From positions 18,287 to 82,286 of the forward strand of contig CANQYT010000008.1 in NCBI GenBank assembly GCA_947628135.1: a stretch of DNA of 64,000 bases, in the 5' to 3' direction. The first letter of the stretch is position 1, and every line of letters starts with the position of its first letter. A program made the translations under genes and the position numbers. Below are positions 7,563 through 16,282 of this stretch, one piece after another. Below the pieces are notes generated by a model. It was not told the DNA's origin. It did no database searches and saw only the letters and a list, made by a program, of their open reading frames with translations. The DNA comes from an uncultured Clostridia bacterium (GTDB lineage Bacteria; Bacillota; Clostridia; Christensenellales; CAG-314).

Positions 7563-10500
7563 GTTTGAGAATGGTGTAATTTCAGATAGGTCTAAAACGA
7601 CCGCTTCTCCGCCAAAAGCGAACGACTTGTTTGAGAATGGTGTAATTTCAGATAGGTCTAAAACTATCCCCAAGAAGCCCGGCACGAGCCGACGGTTTGA
7701 GAATGGTGTAATTTCAGATAGGTCTAAAACCGTTTTCGGTATACTCTTTACCACACCTATGTTTGAGAATGGTGTAATTTCAGATAGGTCTAAAACTCTG
7801 CTGATTGGCAGAGACAAGTTGCTTCGGTTTGAGAATGGTGTAATTTCAGATAGGTCTAAAACGAGCTGCGTCCGACTTCTGGCGAAGGACTGGTTTGAGA
7901 ATGGTGTAATTTCAGATAGGTCTAAAACTAAATTTTTCCATAAATTATATATACCTCCGTTTGAGAATGGTGTAATTTCAGATAGGTCTAAAACATTGAT
8001 TGCCAATGTTGAAACGATAAAGCAGTTTGAGAATGGTGTAATTTCAGATAGGTCTAAAACGTAAGTAATTTTTGGAGGTATAATTTATGGGTTTGAGAAT
8101 GGTGTAATTTCAGATAGGTCTAAAACGGAAATCATCGCCAGGGTAAACCTCTTCAAGTTTGAGAATGGTGTAATTTCAGATAGGTCTAAAACGCTGATAA
8201 GCCGTTGAACTCATTCTTTCCTGTTTGAGAATGGTGTAATTTCAGATAGGTCTAAAACCCTCGTCCGCGCCCAAATCAAGAGGAAGTCGTTTGAGAATGG
8301 TGTAATTTCAGATAGGTCTAAAACAAGGAAAACGGCGTAGGCAGCCGCGCAGCGGTTTGAGAATGGTGTAATTTCAGATAGGTCTAAAACTCTTCCCCTC
8401 ACGACCGACCTCCGCGAGAGGTTTGAGAATGGTGTAATTTCAGATAGGTCTAAAACGTTCGCACAGATTTTTATGATCCTATTTTTGTTTGAGAATGGTG
8501 TAATTTCAGATAGGTCTAAAACTCATTTGCCTGATGAATATACGCCGGCTCAGTTTGAGAATGGTGTAATTTCAGATAGGTCTAAAACAACCAAACTTAT
8601 CCAACATAGCCGAAAGAGGTTTGAGAATGGTGTAATTTCAGATAGGTCTAAAACACTTGCTTTGGATAAGCGTTCTAATACTCTGTTTGAGAATGGTGTA
8701 ATTTCAGATAGGTCTAAAACTCAGTTGCGTCCTCTTTCCGGCGACGGGCTGGTTTGAGAATGGTGTAATTTCAGATAGGTCTAAAACTGCTTATTCTATG
8801 GGTGATTTTCCCCTCGCGTTTGAGAATGGTGTAATTTCAGATAGGTCTAAAACAACCAAATTCAACGGCGATACAGCAGTCCCGTTTGAGAATGGTGTAA
8901 TTTCAGATAGGTCTAAAACAACAGTGCTTATGTGTACACCGACATTAAAGTTTGAGAATGGTGTAATTTCAGATAGGTCTAAAACTTCGAAAGCCGAGAC
9001 AACTCGCAAAGCGTTGTTTGAGAATGGTGTAATTTCAGATAGGTCTAAAACAAGCCTCTTGCAACTCTTCCAGGTCGTCTAGTTTGAGAATGGTGTAATT
9101 TCAGATAGGTCTAAAACCAAATACGGACTTGTGTACATAACAGACGGGTTTGAGAATGGTGTAATTTCAGATAGGTCTAAAACTTGCCCGAAGGCGGCAA
9201 CCTTTCTCGGCGTGTTTGAGAATGGTGTAATTTCAGATAGGTCTAAAACTTTGTAGCCGAATACAGTAGATCCAATTGAGTTTGAGAATGGTGTAATTTC
9301 AGATAGGTCTAAAACGAAGGGTAAATCTTATCAGAAGAAAGCCAAGTTTGAGAATGGTGTAATTTCAGATAGGTCTAAAACAAATTGAACAGTTTGCCGC
9401 TATTCTTGTGCGTTTGAGAATGGTGTAATTTCAGATAGGTCTAAAACCGATTTGAACATTCGCGAACTTGCCGGGCGGTTTGAGAATGGTGTAATTTCAG
9501 ATAGGTCTAAAACCGTTCGCTTTTCGTGGAATAGCAGTCAAAGGTTTGAGAATGGTGTAATTTCAGATAGGTCTAAAACTTGGAAGAATTGAAAAAAGAG
9601 TTGGAGGCGGTTTGAGAATGGTGTAATTTCAGATAGGTCTAAAACGACGCGGCGACCAATATAGACTCGTAATCAGTTTGAGAATGGTGTAATTTCAGAT
9701 AGGTCTAAAACATTTACAACTTGCTGCTTGGTAGATCCCGGGTTTGAGAATGGTGTAATTTCAGATAGGTCTAAAACAGGGTTTACAAAAATCTCAAAGT
9801 GATATATGTTTGAGAATGGTGTAATTTCAGATAGGTCTAAAACCCGCGGCAATTCTTCCGCGGCGAACTTTTCGTTTGAGAATGGTGTAATTTCAGATAG
9901 GTCTAAAACCGCAAAAAAGGACGACACCAACATTGAAAAGTTTGAGAATGGTGTAATTTCAGATAGGTCTAAAACTTTTGTCCGTCACAATCTCCATTGA
10001 GTAGTGTTTGAGAATGGTGTAATTTCAGATAGGTCTAAAACTTGCTGTTCCGAACTTTGCGCGGCTCGTCTGTTTGAGAATGGTGTAATTTCAGATAGGT
10101 CTAAAACGACGACTTGCGTGAGAATGACACGTTTGTAGTTTGAGAATGGTGTAATTTCAGATAGGTCTAAAACATTGCAAGTCATCTTCGACTGTTGCGC
10201 TTGGTTTGAGAATGGTGTAATTTCAGATAGGTCTAAAACGACGACTTGCGTGAGAATGACACGTTTGTAGTTTGAGAATGGTGTAATTTCAGATAGGTCT
10301 AAAACTAAAAACGACATCCAAAAGCGTATTATAAAGTTTGAGAATGGTGTAATTTCAGATAGGTCTAAAACCGCTGATACGTTCGCTGACGGTGCAAGGC
10401 AGTTTGAGAATGGTGTAATTTCAGATAGGTCTAAAACTTCGGTCACGACTACGACGTCAACGGCGTTGTTTGAGAATGGTGTAATTTCAGATAGGTCTAA

Positions 10501-10635
10501 AACTCTTAGTGTGGGTTTTTTTCTCCCTGGCTCGTTTGAGAATGGTGTAATTTCAGATAGGTCTAAAACAGCGGTGCGGAGCAAAGCAGTACTTCCTTAG
10601 TTTGAGAATGGTGTAATTTAAGATAGGTTTAAAAT
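7563..10635 (+). CRISPR. Type II-A CRISPR array, 47 repeats and 46 spacers
   Basis: 36-bp repeats beginning GTTTGAGAATGGTG and ending GATAGGTCTAAAAC, at 66-bp spacing from 7563. I counted 46 identical copies plus a last one (10600-10635) with three changes. Spacers are 30 nt except the 31-nt one at 8721-8751. Orientation is plus: leader and cas genes at the 5' end, decayed repeat at the 3' end, matching the tracrRNA anti-repeat. The spacer at 10108-10137 is repeated exactly at 10240-10269 with one different spacer between. The spacer at 8061-8090 contains a ribosome-binding-site-plus-ATG pattern (TTGGAGGTATAATTTATG), so it probably came from the start of a phage or plasmid gene. Spacers appear unrelated otherwise; targets cannot be named without a search. 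Confidence 0.99.
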
Positions 10636-10662
10636 CTCGGGAGAGCCATCGGAAAGGAAGAA

Positions 10663-10698
10663 GTCTGAGAAAGGTGTAATCTCAAACGGTGGGCGCAA
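10663..10698 (+). repeat. Decayed terminal CRISPR repeat
   Basis: After the last near-intact repeat and a 27-nt gap, a segment beginning GTCTGAGAAAGGTGTAAT matches the first half of the repeat with a few changes and then loses similarity. It is the eroded trailer end of the array and confirms that the leader side is at 7563. Confidence 0.75.
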
Positions 10699-10721
10699 AG
10701 TCGAAAATGCCAGAAGATGAA

Positions 10722-10775
10722 AACTCGCCGCCCAAAGGCTCATTTGGAGCGGTTTGTTTATGTGGGCGGCGAGTT
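10722..10775. terminator. Long inverted repeat between array end and small RNA
   Basis: AACTCGCCGCCCA (10722-10734) pairs perfectly with TGGGCGGCGAGTT (10763-10775) around a 28-nt loop. On the minus strand it is followed by TTTTC, so it may be a backup terminator for the small RNA or protect the array from antisense transcription. No T-run in the plus direction. Confidence 0.5.
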
Positions 10776-10831
10776 AAATTACATTGCAACCCGTTTCGTT
10801 GTCGGCAAAACATAGGTATGGTCCAACGAAT

Positions 10832-10912
10832 GAAAAAAACACACCGACCGTTGTAAAACAGTCGGTGAATTACTAACATAGCCCTCAAACGGCTAAGACG
10901 GACCTTGCGGTC
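10832..10912 (-). ncRNA. Small RNA, family unknown
   Basis: A predicted 81-nt minus-strand transcript with a near-consensus promoter just upstream and a Rho-independent terminator at its end. It folds as three stems: GACC-GCAA-GGTC (10901-10912, a GNRA-type loop), TAGCC/GGCTA (10879-10895) and CACCGAC/GTCGGTG (10842-10867), the last followed by TGTTTTTTT. I do not recognise the family. It contains no anti-repeat, so it is not a second tracrRNA. It points toward the distal end of the CRISPR array. Confidence 0.6.
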
Positions 10913-10918
10913 GATTAC

Positions 10919-10947
10919 AGTATATGCCATTTTCGGGAAAATGTCAA
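10919..10947 (-). promoter_or_regulatory. Promoter of the small RNA
   Basis: On the minus strand, TTGACA (10942-10947), a 17-nt spacer and TATACT (10919-10924). This is one of the best promoters in the window and starts transcription near 10912. Confidence 0.75.
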
Positions 10948-11115
10948 TATACTTGAAAGAATTTGTGCGCGGCACGTTGTTTTTCGTCAATTTGGATTGC
11001 CGCAATGAGGAAACGCATTGCCTCTCAACCCGCTGTGGAGGTTGACGGGTTGTCTGCGTGCGCCGACGGAGAGCGTTCGGCAAAACGCAAATCCCGACGG
11101 AATTTGCATTTTTGC

Positions 11116-11144
11116 TTGCATTTTGCGGCATACTGTTGTACAAT
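11116..11144 (+). promoter_or_regulatory. Promoter of the DUF1858 gene
   Basis: TTGCAT (11116-11121), a 17-nt spacer and TACAAT (11139-11144), 33 bp before the ATG. Confidence 0.6.
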
Positions 11145-11177
11145 AACGTTGCAAAATATTTTACAAGGAGAATTGCT

Positions 11178-11360
11178 ATGATAACCAAGGATATGAAAAT
11201 AGTGGAAGTGTTGCAAGTCAAGCCCGAAGCGGCGCGCGTTTTCGGTCAATACGGAATGGGCTGTATTCACTGTCTTATGGCTCACACCGAAACGGTAGAA
11301 GAAGCGGCGGCGGTACACGGCGTGGACGTGGAAGTTATGCTCGCTCAACTCAACGCTTAA
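11178..11360 (+). CDS. DUF1858 small redox-disulfide domain protein
   Basis: 60-residue protein with one domain of the kind annotated as hybrid-cluster-protein-associated redox disulfide domain. The signature GMGCIHCLMAHTETVEEAA holds a CxxC pair (C29, C32) that could form a disulfide or bind a metal. The helical N-terminus (MKIVEVLQVKPEAARVFGQ) is also typical. ATG chosen with AAGGAG (11165-11170) upstream. Single gene with its own promoter and terminator. The cellular role of the family is not established. Confidence 0.85.
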   Translation: MITKDMKIVEVLQVKPEAARVFGQYGMGCIHCLMAHTETVEEAAAVHGVDVEVMLAQLNA

Positions 11361-11363
11361 CAC

Positions 11364-11391
11364 ATCTCCCCGACGCGTCGGGGAGATTTTT
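11364..11391 (+). terminator. Terminator after the DUF1858 gene
   Basis: ATCTCCCCGACG (11364-11375) directly followed by its complement (11376-11387) and a short T-run. Confidence 0.8.
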
Positions 11392-11462
11392 GTAAAAGCG
11401 GTATTGACTTTGACTTGTCGCTTTGGTAAAATATAATCGGAAATATATTTCGGGAGGTCGCT

Positions 11463-11939
11463 ATGGATCAACAGCAAATCTACGCCAGAGCGTTGGAAGT
11501 TATGGAAGAGAACTTTTGCCACGTAGTGGAAATGAGCGTGGCTTCGGCTGCCAACGGAGAGGTAGCCGCCCGCGATCTCAACGCCTACTATCATTTGGGC
11601 AAATTTTACGTGCTTAGCAAGCGCGGCAACACGTTGATGAAACACATTGCCGTCTGCCCCGTGGTGGGTATATGTCACGGTTCGCACAATATGCAGGGCG
11701 AGGCTCGCGATCTCGGTCATCCGTTGGAAGCGCAAAACGCCGAATTGCGCAAGCAACTCAAAAAGCAGTTTTCGCTCAACTACACCGACTACGTTTCCGA
11801 GTCCGACCCGGAAATGAGGATAGTGGAAATTACGCTCACCAAGGCGGAAACGTACACGCGCTATCACAGATACGCAATAGATTTTGTAAACAAAACCGCC
11901 GAAAGGGATCACACTATACCGCTGTTTTTGTACAGATAG
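11463..11939 (+). CDS. Conserved hypothetical, possibly flavin-binding split-barrel (PPOX-like)
   Basis: 158 residues, soluble, with no signal peptide. The order of short strands (NGEVAARDLNAYYHLGKFYVLSKRGNTLMKHIAV, then a GEARDLGHP stretch, then an IVEITLTKAETY strand) is reminiscent of pyridoxamine-phosphate-oxidase-like proteins, where such strands bind FMN or a related cofactor. This is a fold guess; no catalytic residue can be assigned. Start ATG follows GGGAGG (11452-11457). Own transcription unit: a TTGACT/AAATAT-like promoter lies near 11404-11434 and a terminator follows at 11998. Confidence 0.5.
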   Translation: MDQQQIYARALEVMEENFCHVVEMSVASAANGEVAARDLNAYYHLGKFYVLSKRGNTLMKHIAVCPVVGICHGSHNMQGEARDLGHPLEAQNAELRKQLKKQFSLNYTDYVSESDPEMRIVEITLTKAETYTRYHRYAIDFVNKTAERDHTIPLFLYR

Positions 11940-11997
11940 CGGCGCATATCCTCAATTTTACGTTGTTAAACTGCTTTATGCAGACATTTCTCTGTTG

Positions 11998-12030
11998 AAA
12001 AAGCCGACCGTTTTCGGGTCGGCTTTTTTG
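11998..12030. terminator. Bidirectional terminator
   Basis: AAGCCGACC (12001-12009) and GGTCGGCTT (12017-12025) form a stem with A-run before and T-run after, serving the gene at 11463 and, on the minus strand, pmbA. Confidence 0.85.
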
Positions 12031-12060
12031 TGACGTTTGTTTTGAAATGCGGTCGTGTAA

Positions 12061-13287
12061 CTACGCTTTGTTGACTATCTTCGCTTTGTATACAAAGTGT
12101 TTTTGCTTGCCGAAGTCGAACACGCCTTTGTCCGTTACGCCGACAAAACCGTCGTTCAGCAAGTCGAAGATATTCACCGCAACGACAAATTCGGGCAGAC
12201 GTCCCAACAGTTTGCCGTTCTCGTACAGGTAAGCCGTCATTACGGGCATACTTATATCTCCGCTCGGAGTCATATCTCCGCCGCCCGTGTCGGAAAGGTA
12301 TATCGCTTTTCCTTTCACCAATTCGGACAGGTCGTTCGCGGTGTTCACAATGTCCAACCCCTCCGCTCCGGGCATAGGCACACCGTTGTATGCCGCCGAC
12401 GCCGTGCCGAGATTGGCGGTGTTGTAAAGCGCGGCTGAACGTTTGCAGGTCAGCAGTCTTTCCAACACGCCGTTTTTCACAATGTAATTTACGTATCCGT
12501 CGTTTACAACGCCTTCTGCGTCAAAAAATGGCACGTTGAGTTGTTCCGACGGAGCGCGGTTTACAACAAGAGAAAATTTCTCGTTGAAGATCTTTTGACC
12601 GAGTTTATCCGCAAACAGCGATGCGTTGTTGAAATACATATCTGCGACAAGATGGCTCAGCGCATATTGCAGCGGTTCGAAACTGCCTATAACCGTCACG
12701 TCGTTCTCTTCCACGTGAGGCAGTTTGGACAGAAACGCGTCGCATATCATCTTTACGTCGCGGCAAATTGCGTCCTCGTCGAAGCAATCGCTTTCGCAGC
12801 CGTAGCCCTCGTCGAGAATGTTCGGAGAGCCTTTCAGTTTGATTCCAAGAGAAATGAGAAATTGATTTCCCTTGTACGAGTAGTGTTCGCCGTCGCTGCT
12901 TTCGTAACAACTTTCGCTGCCGTTGAGTTGTACTTTGTTGCTGAACAAAAATTTCGGATTTTCCGCCCCCAATCTGTCCAAAAGGTGTTGTATGGTGGGG
13001 ATAAAGTCCTTGTCGTCGAATATATGTTTTGTGGCGTCCACGGTAAGAGAACGCTTGCCGCCGTGCGTTTCGGGGTAGGCGATGCCCTGCGACAGTTTCG
13101 CGGTGGCGGCTTGTTGCAAGCAGTCCCAATCCGCTTTTCCGAGAGAGCCTTCAACTCCTATCGCGCCTTTGTCGTACACGCGGAAAGTGTTTTTCGTGCT
13201 GTTGTTTATTCTGAGACTTTCCACTTTGTTCGCCACAACGTTCAGGCATCTGTTGGATTCTTTATATGTAAGTCTTTCGGTTTTCAC
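12061..13287 (-). CDS. pmbA: PmbA/TldE-family subunit of TldD/TldE protease
   Basis: 408 residues, normal length for the family. TldD/TldE form a heterodimeric metalloprotease that degrades unfolded peptides and matures some ribosomal peptides; this subunit lacks the zinc-binding HExxxH motif, as in other PmbA/TldE proteins. The late glycine-rich segment (AAYNGVPMPGAEGLDIVN, then SDTGGGDMTPSGDISMPV) is typical. GTG start chosen because AGGAGG lies 6 nt upstream, overlapping the tldD stop; 10 bp separate the two genes, so they are co-transcribed. The gene order tldD-pmbA supports a working complex. Confidence 0.88.
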   Translation of the reverse strand: MKTERLTYKESNRCLNVVANKVESLRINNSTKNTFRVYDKGAIGVEGSLGKADWDCLQQAATAKLSQGIAYPETHGGKRSLTVDATKHIFDDKDFIPTIQHLLDRLGAENPKFLFSNKVQLNGSESCYESSDGEHYSYKGNQFLISLGIKLKGSPNILDEGYGCESDCFDEDAICRDVKMICDAFLSKLPHVEENDVTVIGSFEPLQYALSHLVADMYFNNASLFADKLGQKIFNEKFSLVVNRAPSEQLNVPFFDAEGVVNDGYVNYIVKNGVLERLLTCKRSAALYNTANLGTASAAYNGVPMPGAEGLDIVNTANDLSELVKGKAIYLSDTGGGDMTPSGDISMPVMTAYLYENGKLLGRLPEFVVAVNIFDLLNDGFVGVTDKGVFDFGKQKHFVYKAKIVNKA

Positions 13288-13297
13288 TTCGCGCCTC

Positions 13298-14632
13298 CTA
13301 TTGTACGTTCATACGGGACACGCGAATGTGCGGTCCGCCGAGACCCACGTTGAGCGGGTATTGTTCCATTTTGCCGCAGCCGCCCGTAACGAAACTGAGC
13401 AGCTGTCTGTCGTTGCCTATGCCGTCTATAAGTCCGAGCGTTTCGAACACGTTGCCCGTCAGTACGGCTATTTTTACGGGTTGTCCCAACTTTCCATCCA
13501 CTATTTCGTAGGCAATGTTGGGCGCGATGGTAAACGTGGACATTCCGCTTCCGTGCTTTACGGAGTAAACGTAGTAGCCGTGTTTGATGGGGGCGATCAA
13601 TTCCTCGAAAGAACTGTCCCCGTTCTCCACGAAAGTGGTGGTCATTCGGACGATAGGTTCGTAGTCGCAGCTGATAGCCCGCGCGTTGCCCGTCGGTTGT
13701 TCGTCAAGCGCCGCCGCGGTGGTCGCGCTGTGCAGTCTGCCCGAAAGTATGCCGTTTTTGATAAGGTAGGTGTCGGTGGCGGCAGTGCCTTCGTCGTCGT
13801 ACGGGACGTAGCCGCTTCCCTCAAACACGCCGCTTTCGCGAATGGTAAGTATGGGCGAAGCGACCTGTTTGCCCAACGTCCACTCTTTCGCCATCGCTTC
13901 ATCGCCCAGCATAAAGTCGCTTTCCGACTTGTGTCCGAAACTTTCGTGCGCAAACACCCCCGTAACAATAGGCGCAAGCACCACGGGATAACTGCCTGCA
14001 ACTATGGGCTTGGCGTTGCGTATGAAGTCCTCGCAGCGCGAAACGAATCCGGTCAGTTCGCCGTCCGTGTAGGCAAGCGCGTCGAAATCGGTGCGCGCCT
14101 TGGACAGTTGTTCCCGCATAGTCTCTTCGCCGTAGGCAAACGCCATTCCGTAAGCGACCCCGCACGTCTGAAAGTCGTACTTGATGTCTGCCCCTTTGGA
14201 GGAGTAAAATTCGTAAAGCGAATATCTGTCAAGATACTGCGCCGTTTTCAGATTGCACAACTCGCTTGTCAATTTGGAGTCCGTTTCGGCAATCAGTTGC
14301 AGTTTGCGCTCGAAGGGTACGTTTTTGACGCTTCTGTCGGCGAATACGAGTTTTACGTCCTTGTTTACTTGGTAACGCGCGACTATCGGGTGACGGTCTA
14401 TGTTTTCGTCCGCCTGCGCGTAGGCGTACAATTCGTCCAGCGCCTGCTGGACCGCGTTTGCGTCGTCGGTAGAGGTGTAGTACCACATTCTGCCGTCGAA
14501 AACACGTACAAACGCCTTTTTCTCTTCGGTGGTCTTAGCCTCGTGCAACTGTCCGTTTTGCAACAATATTTGCGTCGTAAAACGGTCCTCTATACGCACG
14601 TCGGAATAGAACCCTTTTCGGAATTTATACAT
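13298..14632 (-). CDS. tldD: TldD-family zinc metalloprotease
   Basis: Catalytic partner of PmbA. The zinc motif HESFGH (about residues 229-234) is intact, preceded by VVLAPIVTGVFA and followed by KSESDFM as in TldD. The frame is open to an ATG at 14659, but AGGAGG sits 4 nt before the ATG at 14632, so that start (MYKFRKGF, 444 residues) is preferred. The protein is expected to be cytoplasmic and to cleave small peptides. First gene of a two-gene operon with a near-consensus promoter. Confidence 0.9.
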   Translation of the reverse strand: MYKFRKGFYSDVRIEDRFTTQILLQNGQLHEAKTTEEKKAFVRVFDGRMWYYTSTDDANAVQQALDELYAYAQADENIDRHPIVARYQVNKDVKLVFADRSVKNVPFERKLQLIAETDSKLTSELCNLKTAQYLDRYSLYEFYSSKGADIKYDFQTCGVAYGMAFAYGEETMREQLSKARTDFDALAYTDGELTGFVSRCEDFIRNAKPIVAGSYPVVLAPIVTGVFAHESFGHKSESDFMLGDEAMAKEWTLGKQVASPILTIRESGVFEGSGYVPYDDEGTAATDTYLIKNGILSGRLHSATTAAALDEQPTGNARAISCDYEPIVRMTTTFVENGDSSFEELIAPIKHGYYVYSVKHGSGMSTFTIAPNIAYEIVDGKLGQPVKIAVLTGNVFETLGLIDGIGNDRQLLSFVTGGCGKMEQYPLNVGLGGPHIRVSRMNVQ

Positions 14633-14658
14633 TGTGCCTCCTGTTTTGTTTTTTTTCA

Positions 14659-14688
14659 ATTATACTTCTGCGGCGGTTGCGTTGTCAA
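14659..14688 (-). promoter_or_regulatory. tldD-pmbA promoter
   Basis: On the minus strand TTGACA (14683-14688), an 18-nt spacer and TATAAT (14659-14664). Confidence 0.75.
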
Positions 14689-14741
14689 GCGCCTGTTGCT
14701 TAATAGCGCCAAGCGGCGATTGCGTCGCCACCGAATAACAA

Positions 14742-14770
14742 TAGACAAAAACGCCGATTCGGTGTATAAT
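14742..14770 (+). promoter_or_regulatory. Promoter of the 14799 gene and ung
   Basis: TAGACA (14742-14747), a 17-nt spacer and TATAAT (14765-14770), 29 bp before the start codon. It is divergent from the tldD promoter. Confidence 0.6.
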
Positions 14771-14798
14771 TTTTTCAAACTGATTTACGGAGAAGAAA

Positions 14799-15191
14799 AT
14801 GTTGCTCGGAGTGGGTCTCGATCAATGGCTGCCTTGGGCGGTGCTTGCGATAGCGCTTGCGGCGCTTGGCGGGCTGATAGCGCGATTTGCCGTTTTGTAC
14901 CGCGATTTGCGCAGAGAAAAGCGAGAACGCCTCGCCGCCTCGTCCAAACTCGACGCAGAGGCGGTTTCGGACGGCGAGTATCTCGTGCTTGCGGCGTTCA
15001 GCCCTTATCAAGTAGGCAAGCAACTTGACGCGGGCGAGTACCTGCTAAAAACGGGAGACGGCGGAATAAGTTTGCAGATCAACGGAGTCGTGGCGGATTT
15101 TTCGGACGGCGAAACGATTGTTTTGCAGACGGGCGACGTACTTCGGTGCGAAAGAGAACTGCGGATAAAACCATCGGATATGGGAGAATAG
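14799..15191 (+). CDS. Membrane-anchored protein of unknown function
   Basis: 130 residues: one N-terminal transmembrane helix (about 10-34, LPWAVLAIALAALGGLIARFAVLY), a short basic linker (RREKRER) and a soluble C-terminal part of alternating strands (GEYLLKTGDGGISLQINGVVADF...). The positive-inside rule puts the C-terminal part in the cytoplasm. I do not recognise the family. ATG chosen with GGAG 7 nt upstream. It ends 2 bp before ung, so the two are co-transcribed, but no functional link to DNA repair can be inferred from sequence. Confidence 0.7.
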   Translation: MLLGVGLDQWLPWAVLAIALAALGGLIARFAVLYRDLRREKRERLAASSKLDAEAVSDGEYLVLAAFSPYQVGKQLDAGEYLLKTGDGGISLQINGVVADFSDGETIVLQTGDVLRCERELRIKPSDMGE

Positions 15192-15193
15192 TT

Positions 15194-15853
15194 ATGCAAA
15201 GAAGTTACAACGGTTGGGACGATTTGTTTCTGCAAGAATTTGCCAAGCCCTATTTTGTGCGGCTGAAAGCGTTTTTGGTGGAGGAATACGCAACTAAACG
15301 CGTGTATCCGCCCAAAAGACTGATACTCAACGCTTTCGACAACACCGCGTACGAGGACGTCAACGCGGTGATACTCGGTCAAGACCCTTACTACAATTAC
15401 GGACAGGCGATGGGAATGAGTTTTTCCGTGCCGCAAGGCGTCGCCGTCCCCAAAAGTCTCGTAAATATTTTCGAGGAGATAAAAAACGACACGGGCAGCC
15501 CCACAAGCATAGAGGGCGGCGATCTCACTCCGTGGGCAAAGCAGGGCGTTTTGCTTATGAACACGGTACTCACCGTGGAAGAAGGCAAGCCCAATTCTCA
15601 CAAAGATATGGGGTGGGAACAGTTTACCGACGCCGTGATAAGTTACCTCAACGCCCGCGAAAGGGGAATGGCGTTTCTGCTTTGGGGGCGCAACGCGTAC
15701 GCAAAGAAAGAACTCATCACCGCTCCGCAGCACCTTGTGCTTACCGCGCCTCACCCGAGTCCGCTTTCGGCGTACAGCGGTTTTTTCGGGTGCAAGCATT
15801 TCAGCAAAGTAAACGAATTTCTCTCAAAACAGGGCAAAAACATCAAATGGTAG
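15194..15853 (+). CDS. ung: Uracil-DNA glycosylase, family 1
   Basis: Removes uracil from DNA in base-excision repair. 219 residues from the ATG at 15194, the usual size. The water-activating loop is GQDPYYNYGQAMGMSFSV (D64); family 1 normally has GQDPYH, so the tyrosine after PY is a small departure. The second motif HPSPLSAYSGFFGCKHFS carries the leucine-loop residues. The frame extends upstream to 15146 inside the previous gene, but GGGAG just before 15194 and family alignment favour the shorter protein. Confidence 0.93.
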   Translation: MQRSYNGWDDLFLQEFAKPYFVRLKAFLVEEYATKRVYPPKRLILNAFDNTAYEDVNAVILGQDPYYNYGQAMGMSFSVPQGVAVPKSLVNIFEEIKNDTGSPTSIEGGDLTPWAKQGVLLMNTVLTVEEGKPNSHKDMGWEQFTDAVISYLNARERGMAFLLWGRNAYAKKELITAPQHLVLTAPHPSPLSAYSGFFGCKHFSKVNEFLSKQGKNIKW

Positions 15854-15873
15854 CGAAAAAGAGCAAAAAACAG

Positions 15874-15902
15874 TTGATTTTTATTTGTCTTTAATATATA
15901 AT
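15874..15902 (+). promoter_or_regulatory. rpsF-ssb-rpsR promoter
   Basis: TTGATT (15874-15879), a 17-nt spacer and TATAAT (15897-15902). Confidence 0.65.
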
Positions 15903-15908
15903 GATTTT

Positions 15909-15979
15909 TGCCCGAACAGGGCGACCTTGCTGCGAGACCGACTTGCAGCCAATTAAGACCACAAGGAGGTAAAGTCACA
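15909..15979 (+). promoter_or_regulatory. Probable S6:S18-binding mRNA leader
   Basis: In the short rpsF leader, CCTTG (15924-15928) can pair with CAAGG of the ribosome binding site region (about 15961-15965), enclosing a GCTGC/GCAGC stem whose loop carries ACCGAC. A CCG-containing bulged stem next to the rpsF start is the hallmark of the S6:S18 leader, by which the S6-S18 pair represses its own operon. Pairing was done by eye. Confidence 0.5.
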
Positions 15980-16264
15980 ATGAACAGTTACGAATTGTTG
16001 TACATTCTTAACAACGATTTGGCGGACGAAGCAAAAGACGCGGTAGTGGAAAAACTCAACGCGGTTGTCACAGGCAACGGCGGCGTCGTAGACGGTGTGG
16101 AAAAATGGGGGACGAGACGTCTCGCTTATCCCATCAACTACAAAACCGAAGGCTACTACGTGCTTGTAAACTTCTCTGCACCCGCAACTCTGCCGGGAGA
16201 ACTCGAACGTGTGATGCGTATCAATCAGGACGCCGTCATTCGTTTTATGATCGTCAAGAGATAA
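15980..16264 (+). CDS. rpsF: Ribosomal protein S6
   Basis: 94-residue small-subunit protein that binds S18 in the platform of the 30S subunit. The MNSYELLYILNNDL start, WGTRRLAYPINYKTEGYYVLVNF core and a basic C-terminus (IRFMIVKR) are typical. ATG at 15980 follows AAGGAGG (15962-15968). First gene of the conserved rpsF-ssb-rpsR operon, with 18 bp to ssb. Confidence 0.96.
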   Translation: MNSYELLYILNNDLADEAKDAVVEKLNAVVTGNGGVVDGVEKWGTRRLAYPINYKTEGYYVLVNFSAPATLPGELERVMRINQDAVIRFMIVKR

Positions 16265-16282
16265 TCTATTGAGGAGAAACTT

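Noticed and set aside
7510..10584. Open frames on both strands through the CRISPR array encoding a repeated FENGVISDRSKT or VLDLSEITPFSN motif
   Set aside because: The 66-bp repeat unit is 22 codons, so any stop-free repeat stays in frame; no ribosome binding sites, and the 'protein' is just translated repeat.
13082..15028. A 648-residue plus-strand frame opposite pmbA and tldD
   Set aside because: It is the shadow of two well-supported genes on the other strand; no motif or ribosome binding site, and composition is as expected for antisense of GC-rich codons.
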